DNA of 64,000 nucleotides, from NCBI GenBank assembly GCA_032622095.1, contig CP136067.1, forward strand, positions 90,884,707 to 90,948,706. Reading direction: 5' to 3'. The number at the start of each line of letters is the position of its first letter. The first letter of the stretch is position 1. The DNA is from Siphonodentalium dalli. Taxonomy: Eukaryota > Mollusca > Scaphopoda > Gadilida > Siphonodentaliidae. Both the position numbers and the translations under genes were made by a program. The notes beneath the pieces were generated by a model. The model worked only from the letters and a program-made list of their open reading frames with translations, had not been told where the DNA came from and ran no database searches. Below are positions 8,301-13,953 of the stretch, in pieces.

Positions 8301-9242
8301 GAACTCATTGATACTGCAAACTGTATCGTGTGGAATGCCAGCACGGTTGAGTAGATTTTTTGCTGCATCTGTTTGTGCTGTGTATATTGATTGTCTTATT
8401 CTTTTCCATATCTTTGACCAGCACGCAGATCCATCACTATCTGCCTTACACATTCCGACGACAATAGATCTTGCCATACACATAACATCATCAGCATTTT
8501 CAATCCGGACAATACTTCTTTTTACTTTTGTCAACTTGTTCTTGTCTGCAAATGGTCCATAATGTAGTGAGTGTCGTGTACCACCTTCCGGAATATCTGT
8601 AACGAAGATTTCGAAATTGAGTGCACCGTCATGAATTGTAAAGGCTGCATTTGATTGAACCACATTTTGAATATTATCCATGAGTGTCCCACCATTCAAT
8701 TCACTGGCTTTTGTGAATGGAATGAAAATGCTCATATCAAGTCCTGGATGATTTATCGTAACTCTGATTCTTGTCTTCTCATTTGCTGAACATTTCTGTT
8801 TCAATTCTTCTGTCAACTTCTCAAATATCTCTGGAATGTTTTCGATTGGATCTGTAAATTTCTCGAATTTCACACCAAATTGTCGTGATGCTGATTTAAA
8901 TTTTCTGGAAAATTTCTCCGAGTTCAGCTCCATTTTGAAATATTTTGTTGGATTGAACACAACACGCTCTCTAGCCAGACTTCTCTTTCTCTTCCCACCA
9001 ATTTCTCTATTCTGTCTTCGACCGCGTCCAATCTGCCCATCACTAGAACTTTCTGCCCTATCAGTTTCCATATAGCTCTCTTCACTTTCTGCCTCATCAG
9101 TTTCCATATAGCTCTCTTCACTTTCTACCTTATCAGTTTCCATATCGCTCTCTTCAATAACTGCAGGCCTTGGTCTTTTTCTAACAATATCTTCTTCGCT
9201 GGAGGCGTCGTCTGAAACAGGTCTTTTAATTCTCTTAAACAT
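5214..9242 (-). CDS. POLB: Polinton protein-primed family B DNA polymerase, 1342 aa
   Basis: This is the replicative polymerase of the element. Positions below count from an in-frame ATG eight codons upstream (9266). The 3'-5' exonuclease motifs are FDFE at 510-513, HNAQGYD at 582-588 and YCKSDVD at 709-715. The polymerase motifs are A, IDVCSLYP (933-940); B, KIMINCIWGK (1113-1122); and C, YFDTDS (1210-1215). A later PKNYGYE matches the KxY motif. A Cys/His-rich block at about 353-490 holds several CxxC pairs, and an FEMNGCLFHGCPKC insert lies near 821-834, both familiar from Polinton polymerases. The N-terminus is special: MFKRIKRPVSDDASSEED, then RKRPRPAV (NLS-like), then three acidic ESxMETD-type repeats. 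I choose ATG 9242 because the mirror-image plus gene shares exactly this start. The frame is intact. Confidence 0.95.
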   Translation of the reverse strand: MFKRIKRPVSDDASSEEDIVRKRPRPAVIEESDMETDKVESEESYMETDEAESEESYMETDRAESSSDGQIGRGRRQNREIGGKRKRSLARERVVFNPTKYFKMELNSEKFSRKFKSASRQFGVKFEKFTDPIENIPEIFEKLTEELKQKCSANEKTRIRVTINHPGLDMSIFIPFTKASELNGGTLMDNIQNVVQSNAAFTIHDGALNFEIFVTDIPEGGTRHSLHYGPFADKNKLTKVKRSIVRIENADDVMCMARSIVVGMCKADSDGSACWSKIWKRIRQSIYTAQTDAAKNLLNRAGIPHDTVCSINEFHKIQEILYPEYVVKIHNEFAGAGFLFEPAEMCSDSKCVHIYYNNNHFDTITSIKGFLGTSYYCEFCDIGFHMRGDHRCRFVCACWSLTQCNFTNWVKCRTCQRSFRSKSCFDNHLKTEGKQKRKICDLVQLCNNCDEEILINKSSRHICAGLKKCKHCKEIVEADHRCYIPKYESPEKKPAKIPYVFFDFECRQDTGVHIPNFCVAHTACGDCMCKPIEEKCETCGPDSREFVFKGDNVLTDFTNWLFHQDHKGCVAIAHNAQGYDAQFLLQTLIQSGIHKPELIMNGNKILSLKCNSVKVIDSLSFLMMPLSKFPQTFQLNEMAKGHFPHWANSPKFQNYIGHYLASDYYKPDMMSVENREKFFEWYNEKIENYVIFNFQEEMEKYCKSDVDILRRGCGKFRKYILETEQIDPFIESITLAQVCNLAWRKNSMPEKTIGIIPDGGYPCAKNYSMKAIRWLQHISLSRMITIKHALNGGEIKIGGHYVDGYEEATRTVFEMNGCLFHGCPKCYNNRQYKNPYTMLTMEELYTRTQQKKDELESLGYRVESIWEHQIDERMKSDVKFKQQMESFYKHRDPILPREALFGGRTNAIKLYEEIDQDSTKEIKFIDVCSLYPFCNKYKFYPVGHPEILSQEQIDQEHIRDYAGLVKCTILPPSKLYIPVLPIHCNKKMVFTLCNTCAINENEACNHSEEDRAITGVWTTPELFKAMDVGYKILDVYQIWHWTDWTDEIYKSYIDKHLKIKQECSGYPFGVETEEQKQKFVQDYYAAEGIKLENIEKNPGKRQISKIMINCIWGKNAQRNLMSKTEYVDKPSRYFELLTSNNIIVQNVTLLDGDKFILVNYVDILDNIEPHHSANVVVASFVTAYARLQLYKVLEKLGDRVLYFDTDSCMYVSDPSKKNIKTIEGRLGKWSDEHPDAKIVKFVGLGPKNYGYEYIKDGRRYTKCKVKGITLDYSTSQKVNFETMVQCVNDRENFKTVVEYPSRIKRQKNHQLISECQTKTFRSVYTKRKLVNGIYTYPYGWRC

Positions 9243-9322
9243 TTTTGTCTTGAGTTTTGTCAGCAAAAAATATTGCGACTGGCTTCTTCGGAGTTGAAGT
9301 GTAAAGTGTAGAATTACATCTG

Positions 9323-9330
9323 CTTTTATA
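9323..9330 (-). promoter_or_regulatory. TATA box of the PolB promoter
   Basis: The minus strand reads TATAAAAG 81-88 nt upstream of the PolB ATG at 9242. It is the exact mirror copy of the box at 9358-9365. Transcription is expected to start about 30 nt downstream, giving a leader of some 55-60 nt. Confidence 0.7.
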
Positions 9331-9357
9331 GCTTTTTATAGCATTCGCGATGAAAGC

Positions 9358-9365
9358 TATAAAAG
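9358..9365 (+). promoter_or_regulatory. TATA box of the zinc-knuckle gene promoter
   Basis: TATAAAAG lies 88 nt upstream of the ATG at 9446, in the right arm of the palindromic promoter. The identical geometry on both strands implies that PolB and this gene respond to the same signals. Confidence 0.7.
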
Positions 9366-9445
9366 CAGATGTAATTCTACACTTTACACTTCAACTCCGA
9401 AGAAGCCAGTCGCAATATTTTTTGCTGACAAAACTCAAGACAAAA

Positions 9446-10048
9446 ATGTTTAAGAGAATTAAAAGACCTGTTTCAGACGACGCCTCCAGCGAAGAAGATA
9501 TTGTTAGAAAAAGACCAAGGCCTGCAGTTATTGAAGAGAGCTATATTGAGCTACATAAAGAAGATTCAAAAAAATCTACACAGCCACAGACTAGAAAAAT
9601 TCAAGATAATCTTGTCGAAATGAGACAGATCTCTGCCAATTTGTTTAAACTTTGTAACAAAATGCAATGGCAAGAGAAACAAGAGAAAAACAAAGCTGAT
9701 AAAAATTGGAAACCGCCATATGGTTACTGTTACAAATGCGGACAAGAATCCCATTGGTCCTTCCATTGTAAAACAGATTTCGGCGACAAAAAAAATGTGA
9801 AAACTATACAAAAATGTCTACAAGCAGTAACAATACAAGAACAAAATGCAGATATCAAAACTGAAGAGATGTCTACAACATCAGATGTTTTCAAACAACC
9901 CCGACCTGTTGATCCTACGAATGATTCACAGAACAAATCTGAAGATAAAAATCCAGATTTTGAAAATTCCAAGAAAACTTCCAAGAAAAAGAAGCTGAGA
10001 CCATTCTACATTCCAAAAACAGATAAACGAATCGATACAAACATTTGA
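9446..10048 (+). CDS. zinc-knuckle (CCHC) protein sharing its N-terminus with PolB, 200 aa
   Basis: The first 32 residues are identical to the PolB N-terminus (MFKRIKRPVSDDASSEED ... RKRPRPAV) because both lie in the inverted repeat, so both proteins carry the same NLS-like leader. A Lys-rich helical region follows, then a canonical CCHC zinc knuckle, CYKCGQESHWSFHC (C-x2-C-x4-H-x4-C), at about residues 95-108. The tail is Lys/Ser/Asp-rich and ends near RPFYIPKTDKRIDT. Zinc knuckles bind single-stranded nucleic acid, as in retroviral nucleocapsid, so a role in replication or RNA binding is likely but unproven. An upstream in-frame ATG at 9350 lies in front of the TATA box and is not used. An AATAAA lies 16 nt after the stop, and no histone-type stem-loop is present on this strand. 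Confidence 0.75.
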   Translation: MFKRIKRPVSDDASSEEDIVRKRPRPAVIEESYIELHKEDSKKSTQPQTRKIQDNLVEMRQISANLFKLCNKMQWQEKQEKNKADKNWKPPYGYCYKCGQESHWSFHCKTDFGDKKNVKTIQKCLQAVTIQEQNADIKTEEMSTTSDVFKQPRPVDPTNDSQNKSEDKNPDFENSKKTSKKKKLRPFYIPKTDKRIDTNI

Positions 10049-10063
10049 AAATTATGTTGTGTG

Positions 10064-10069
10064 AATAAA
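10064..10069 (+). terminator. polyadenylation signal of the zinc-knuckle gene
   Basis: AATAAA lies 16 nt past the stop and is followed at 10087-10102 by a GT/T-rich stretch (GTGTTTTGTTTTTTT), the classical layout of a poly(A) site. The same block, AATAAA to stem-loop, recurs at 11802-11898. Confidence 0.6.
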
Positions 10070-10138
10070 ATTATGAATTGAACAATCGTGTTTTGTTTTT
10101 TTCAGCTATGAAAGAGTAACCTTTTGGGGAATGTGGGT

Positions 10139-10154
10139 GGCCCTGAAAAGGGCC
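10139..10154 (-). terminator. histone-type 3' stem-loop ending the 10174-10524 gene
   Basis: The minus strand reads GGCCCTTTTCAGGGCC followed by ACCCACATT. It fits the metazoan histone mRNA consensus GGYYYTHHTHARRRCC at every position, with the usual ACCCA 3' flank, 19 nt after the stop codon. The reverse reading (GGCCCTGAAAAGGGCC) does not fit, so the signal belongs to the minus strand. It would form a 6-bp stem and a UUUC loop bound by SLBP. Confidence 0.8.
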
Positions 10155-10173
10155 GTTTTTTCTTTTACAGAAT

Positions 10174-10524
10174 TCATAAAAATTCTGCCAAATCAGGATA
10201 TATCCCGTTGGGGTTAATTGTCACAGACCAAGTAGGATTTGATCTGTGCGCCGCAGCAGCCTGAGCGAAGCTGTCAATTGCTGCATTGCACAGATCTTTC
10301 TTCGAGATCTGTGACAAGATCTCCCCGAGATCAAGATTGCTTGGTTCTTGATCACATACTTCAGCCGATGGTCGTCGCCGAGCCAGAAAATCTGTTAACA
10401 TCTGTTTCTGCACCACCTTTTGTTCAGGAGAATCCTGCCATTTCCTATAGGTTCTGATTTTCGTCTCCTCTGACGAATCTCTCTTCCTCCATAGCTTCTT
10501 GAAAAATTTCTTTAGAGACGGCAT
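10174..10524 (-). CDS. unrecognised small protein with basic N-terminal helix, 116 aa
   Basis: It starts MPSLKKFFKKLWRKRDSSEE, a strongly basic amphipathic segment that could bind nucleic acid or membrane. A more acidic, helical middle (LDLGEILSQISKKDL) and an Ala-rich stretch (FAQAAAAHRSNP) follow, and the end is TINPNGIYPDLAEFL. No family is recognised. Support for a real gene is contextual. A TATA-like TATAAAAA lies about 35 nt upstream on the same strand, at the edge of the duplicated promoter cassette. A perfect histone-type stem-loop lies 19 nt after the stop. The gene diverges from the 62-aa gene at 11420. Its leader must be very short. Confidence 0.6.
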   Translation of the reverse strand: MPSLKKFFKKLWRKRDSSEETKIRTYRKWQDSPEQKVVQKQMLTDFLARRRPSAEVCDQEPSNLDLGEILSQISKKDLCNAAIDSFAQAAAAHRSNPTWSVTINPNGIYPDLAEFL

Positions 10525-10549
10525 GATGAATGAAGTTCACTGAAAAAGT

Positions 10550-11383
10550 GAAAATATTTTTATACATTTGACACGGGCGTCAATGAAATCACATGTCGCA
10601 TTGACGTTAAAATTGACAAATGTTTCCTGGCGTTGTGTTTTTTCAGAGACGGATCAGCAATCATATTTTTCTTGATCATTATTGCATAGCGATCAAACAA
10701 ATGTTTTTAATTTCGTTAGATCATTATCTATTATTTGGCACACATGATTGATATATTTATTACCTCGTTAGGCAAATATGGAATGTTTTTCTAGTTTTTG
10801 TTTTTGGAATTGTACATATTTTATACATAAAACTGAACACAAGATTGTTACACGGGCGTCAATGAAATCACATGTCGCATTGACGTTAAAATTGACAAAT
10901 GTTTCCTGGCGTTGTGTTTTTTCAGAGACGGATCAGCATTCATATTTTTCTTGATCATTATTGCATAGCGATCAAACAAATGTTTTTAATTTCGTTAGAT
11001 CATTATCTATTATTTGGTACACATGATTGATATATTTATTACCTCGTTAGGTAAATATGGAATGTTTTTCTAGTTTTTGTTTTTGGAAATGTACATATTT
11101 TATACATAAAACTGAACACAAGAAAACATACTGAACATTTTTCTTCATCATTACAATTGATAACTTTACTTGGTCATCGTTTATGAACGAAGATGAATTC
11201 ATATGTTAAAATATCTTAATTAATTGCATATACTATCATGAATTTAATCTACATCATATCGAAATGGTGAAACTAACAGATAATGCACTGAAAAGAAACA
11301 CAACGTCAGGGAGCATTTGTCATTTTAACGTCAAAGTATTATGTGCTTTCTCTACCGCCCGCGCAATCGTGATATATGTTCAA
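10550..11383. promoter_or_regulatory. bidirectional promoter cassette, copy 1
   Basis: This 834-bp intergenic block separates two divergent genes. It recurs with the same length at 12440-13273 (offset 1890), and I saw no difference where I compared them. It contains two direct 279-bp units (10571-10849 and 10850-11125) differing by a few bases. A TATAAAAA on the minus strand near 10557-10565 serves the left gene; a weaker TATA-like GATATATG at 11371-11378 serves the right gene. A roughly 37-bp element, TTGACGTTAAAA...GTTGTGT, occurs near the left edge (from 10601) and inverted near the right edge (11298-11334), each 77-86 bp from its ATG. It contains CRE/ATF-like TGACGT cores. Confidence 0.75.
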
Positions 11384-11419
11384 ACACGGCCGTGAACAAT
11401 TTTTATTCTGCATTCAAAG

Positions 11420-11608
11420 ATGTCCGAAATCCCCGAACCGTTGATGTCTATACTAAGAGGAACGATAGGGCTAACACCCCAGATAATGCGGACCGGACAC
11501 GCAAAAGAAGTAACCGCCAGTGCAAAACTGGTTATGCAAATATGCAAAAAACAACAGCGTTGGAACAAAAGCAAAAGTCTCAAAAGAAAATCGTGGCGTG
11601 AACTTTGA
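11420..11608 (+). CDS. unrecognised small basic protein, 62 aa
   Basis: I chose this frame over the longer overlapping frame 11341-11601 because its ATG sits in TATTCTGCATTCAAAGATG, the same context and position as the ATG of the paralogous cassette (TATTCTACATTCAAAGATG at 13306). The longer frame starts inside the duplicated promoter. The protein starts MSEIPEPLMSILRGTIGL and becomes basic at the end (CKKQQRWNKSKSLKRKSWREL). No family is recognised; a short nucleic-acid- or nucleolus-binding peptide is possible. The stop is followed after 13 nt by the first of two histone-type stem-loops. Confidence 0.55.
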   Translation: MSEIPEPLMSILRGTIGLTPQIMRTGHAKEVTASAKLVMQICKKQQRWNKSKSLKRKSWREL

Positions 11609-11621
11609 TGCCATACAAAAC

Positions 11622-11637
11622 GGCCCTTTTCAGGGCC
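11622..11637 (+). terminator. histone-type 3' stem-loop (first of two) after the 62-aa gene
   Basis: GGCCCTTTTCAGGGCC is a perfect match to the histone stem-loop consensus in gene orientation, 13 nt after the stop and preceded by an A-rich flank. It lies 12 nt before a second stem-loop. Confidence 0.75.
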
Positions 11638-11649
11638 AAAAACAAAAAC

Positions 11650-11665
11650 GGTCCTTTTCAGGACC
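11650..11665 (+). terminator. histone-type 3' stem-loop (second of two), with compensatory base pair and HDE-like tract
   Basis: GGTCCTTTTCAGGACC is followed by AACCAA. Relative to the other copies the third base pair is T-A instead of C-G, so pairing is kept. A purine-rich CAAAAAGAAAAAC follows at about 11679-11691, at the position of the U7-binding histone downstream element; a closely similar tract lies after the 13790 stem-loop. Confidence 0.75.
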
Positions 11666-11801
11666 AACCAATTTTTTCAAAAAGAAAAACTTTTAGCATT
11701 GCTTAATAACTAATAATGTTCTTTGTACCCTATGTTTTGTTTTGAAAAAATCACGCCACGAATAATTTAAAACAAAATATACTTGCAAATATTTGTTGTT
11801 G

Positions 11802-11898
11802 AATAAAATATAAATTGAACAATCGTGTTTTTGATTTTTTCAGCAATGAAAGAGTAACCTTTTGGGAAATGTGTGTGGCCCTGAAAAGGGCCGTTTTA
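11802..11898. repeat. second copy of the AATAAA-to-stem-loop block (first copy 10064-10158)
   Basis: Both blocks read AATAAA, an AT-rich stretch with TTGAACAATCGTG, a T-rich run ending in CAG, ATGAAAGAGTAACC, then the reverse complement of the histone stem-loop. In both places this is the 3' flank of a minus-strand gene. The duplicated cassette therefore included the 3' end signals, although the coding regions between them differ. The stretch 11666-11801 holds no gene. Confidence 0.8.
11877..11892 (-). terminator. histone-type 3' stem-loop ending the 11915-12403 gene
   Basis: The minus strand reads GGCCCTTTTCAGGGCC then ACACACATT, 22 nt after the stop. The loop orientation agrees with the minus-strand gene. 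Confidence 0.8.
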
Positions 11899-11914
11899 AA
11901 ATTATCATCTGACT

Positions 11915-12403
11915 TTAACATCGTTTTGTGTTTTTCTTATATCTTGACATATCTTTCCCATGAGAACCAATAGCTTTTGCGAATTCATCACTTTTCTCTG
12001 TATCTTTAGATTCTTTACAAGGAAGACGAAATCTGACTTTTGTCTCAGTAGAAGGCTTCATGATACTTTTAGGTTCTTTTTCTTTCGCCGATAATATTTT
12101 TTCTTTTTTGATCTGTTTCTGTTCTTTCGATCTCTGAACATCATGAACCCTGATTGGTATATCTATCTCTTCTGCAACGAAACGAAGATTCACTTTTACT
12201 TCTTGATGCATTACTTGTGTTTTCACGTCAATATCCCTGCGAAGACATCTCAGTTCATCTAAAATCGCTTTTAAAATGAGTGTATCTCCACCTATAGTCA
12301 TTGTCGTATTAGCTTGGCCTGTTGACTGTGGTGCCGCATATGTATTCTGTACAACAGGATTACTGTATATCTCACTCTGAAGAAATTCTGTTAACGGATC
12401 CAT
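11915..12403 (-). CDS. unrecognised protein with basic tail, 162 aa
   Basis: The open frame reaches 12457, but that ATG lies inside the TATA region of the promoter cassette. ATG 12403 (MDPLTEFLQSEIYSNP), in the context TATCAAAGATG shared with the plus-strand genes, is the likely start. An N-terminal Asn/Thr/Gln-rich region precedes a helical, charged segment (LILKAILDELRCLRRDIDV, a coiled-coil candidate). The second half is very basic and Lys/Glu-rich (KEQKQIKKEKILSAKEKE), ending SRYKKNTKRC. No family is recognised. It occupies the same place relative to cassette copy 2 as the 116-aa gene does to copy 1, but the two proteins show no obvious similarity. A histone-type stem-loop follows after 22 nt. 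Confidence 0.6.
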   Translation of the reverse strand: MDPLTEFLQSEIYSNPVVQNTYAAPQSTGQANTTMTIGGDTLILKAILDELRCLRRDIDVKTQVMHQEVKVNLRFVAEEIDIPIRVHDVQRSKEQKQIKKEKILSAKEKEPKSIMKPSTETKVRFRLPCKESKDTEKSDEFAKAIGSHGKDMSRYKKNTKRC

Positions 12404-12439
12404 CTTTGATAGCAATGCAATGTAACGTTGATCAAATTC

Positions 12440-13273
12440 GAAAATATTTTTATACATTTGACACGGGCGTCAATGAAATCACATGTCGCATTGACGTTAA
12501 AATTGACAAATGTTTCCTGGCGTTGTGTTTTTTCAGAGACGGATCAGCAATCATATTTTTCTTGATCATTATTGCATAGCGATCAAACAAATGTTTTTAA
12601 TTTCGTTAGATCATTATCTATTATTTGGCACACATGATTGATATATTTATTACCTCGTTAGGCAAATATGGAATGTTTTTCTAGTTTTTGTTTTTGGAAT
12701 TGTACATATTTTATACATAAAACTGAACACAAGATTGTTACACGGGCGTCAATGAAATCACATGTCGCATTGACGTTAAAATTGACAAATGTTTCCTGGC
12801 GTTGTGTTTTTTCAGAGACGGATCAGCATTCATATTTTTCTTGATCATTATTGCATAGCGATCAAACAAATGTTTTTAATTTCGTTAGATCATTATCTAT
12901 TATTTGGTACACATGATTGATATATTTATTACCTCGTTAGGTAAATATGGAATGTTTTTCTAGTTTTTGTTTTTGGAAATGTACATATTTTATACATAAA
13001 ACTGAACACAAGAAAACATACTGAACATTTTTCTTCATCATTACAATTGATAACTTTACTTGGTCATCGTTTATGAACGAAGATGAATTCATATGTTAAA
13101 ATATCTTAATTAATTGCATATACTATCATGAATTTAATCTACATCATATCGAAATGGTGAAACTAACAGATAATGCACTGAAAAGAAACACAACGTCAGG
13201 GAGCATTTGTCATTTTAACGTCAAAGTATTATGTGCTTTCTCTACCGCCCGCGCAATCGTGATATATGTTCAA
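12440..13273. promoter_or_regulatory. bidirectional promoter cassette, copy 2
   Basis: This is a second copy of 10550-11383 at a constant 1890-bp offset, with the two internal 279-bp units, the minus-strand TATAAAAA near 12447-12455 and the inverted TGACGT-containing edge elements. It serves the 162-aa gene to the left and the OTU-like gene to the right. The near identity of the copies means that the duplication is recent or kept alike by gene conversion. Confidence 0.8.
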
Positions 13274-13305
13274 GACGGATCTTCAGACTTATTCTACATT
13301 CAAAG

Positions 13306-13770
13306 ATGACTGCTGTAAACATAACAGATCTTGACGAGATAATGGCCGGTGGGGTATACTGTAAAGCAGTGTACGGTGAAGAAATATCGCTGTTTTGGAG
13401 GGCACTCAGCCTCGGGGTTTACGGGACGACCGATGGATGGATGGTTCTGAGAGATGCGGCAGTTGACCTGTACTACGCAGAGAGTGACGAACTTGGTGCG
13501 TCGGCACAAGATTTACGGCGCACACCACTTTTGGCTGAATCAAGATTGATGGTTGAATTAGCGGCGACTGTTATACAGCGACCTATCGTCATGTTTGATG
13601 CTACCAAAGGCGGCTACAAATCAACACCAAGATTCAAGTCATCAATAACTCTAGTGTGGATCCCACACGTTTGCCACGAGCATTATTGTGAATGCGAAAT
13701 ATGGATGAGGCGAGGAGACAAATCAATTGAAGTTTTGGCGAACAAAGAAGTTCAATGTGGCGGATTCTAA
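13306..13770 (+). CDS. OTU-like protein lacking the catalytic cysteine, 154 aa
   Basis: The start at MTAVNITDLDEIM matches the ATG position of the paralogous cassette; the longer frame from 13231 lies in promoter sequence. The order ISLFWRALSLGVYGTTD, WMVLRDAAVDLYYAES, ESRLMVELAATVIQRPIVMFD and ITLVWIPH-x3-EHYCEC resembles OTU cysteine proteases: (DGNC)LFRALS, LR..., a helix before RPI.VY, and a C-terminal HY. In an active OTU a Cys precedes the FRALS-type helix; here the region reads EEISLFWRALS with no Cys. The HEHY near the end could supply the His. It may be a pseudo-deubiquitinase that binds ubiquitin without cutting it, but the homology is a pattern judgement and needs a profile search. 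A histone-type stem-loop follows 19 nt after the stop. Confidence 0.6.
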   Translation: MTAVNITDLDEIMAGGVYCKAVYGEEISLFWRALSLGVYGTTDGWMVLRDAAVDLYYAESDELGASAQDLRRTPLLAESRLMVELAATVIQRPIVMFDATKGGYKSTPRFKSSITLVWIPHVCHEHYCECEIWMRRGDKSIEVLANKEVQCGGF

Positions 13771-13789
13771 ACTATAACAAAAATAAAAC

Positions 13790-13805
13790 GGCCCTTTTCA
13801 GGGCC
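13790..13805 (+). terminator. histone-type 3' stem-loop and HDE-like tract ending the OTU-like gene
   Basis: GGCCCTTTTCAGGGCC is followed by ACCA, exactly as in histone mRNAs. CGAAAAGAAAAACTC at 13816-13830 lies where the U7 snRNA-binding element would be. An AATAAA (13782-13787) lies immediately upstream, so either a poly(A) or a histone-type end would be possible. Confidence 0.8.
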
Positions 13806-13953
13806 ACCAAATATTCGAAAAGAAAAACTCTTGATTGCTAATTGATATTTTCCAAAGTGAGATTTTCCTTTTGAAAAAAAATAATTCTAAGTCCATTTTC
13901 ATTTTTTCGATCAGAAATGTCACATCAATGACAGGAACATCTATCCTCAGGCT

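Larger units (their letters stand above)
9145..9543. repeat. 191-bp inverted repeat forming a palindromic bidirectional promoter plus shared 5' coding ends
   Basis: The left arm 9145-9335 and right arm 9353-9543 are reverse complements around a 17-bp spacer, with symmetry centre 9344. I checked the arms base by base over most of their length and saw no mismatch. Each arm holds a TATA box, the 5' leader, the ATG (9242 minus, 9446 plus) and the first 32 codons. Similarity falls off just after the shared GAAGAGAGC, where PolB enters its acidic repeats and the other gene enters its own sequence. Confidence 0.95.

Noticed and set aside
11341-11601. 86-codon frame starting MCFLYRPRNRDIC
   Set aside because: Its first part is the duplicated promoter cassette and it overlaps the better-supported 62-codon frame, whose ATG context matches the paralogous gene.
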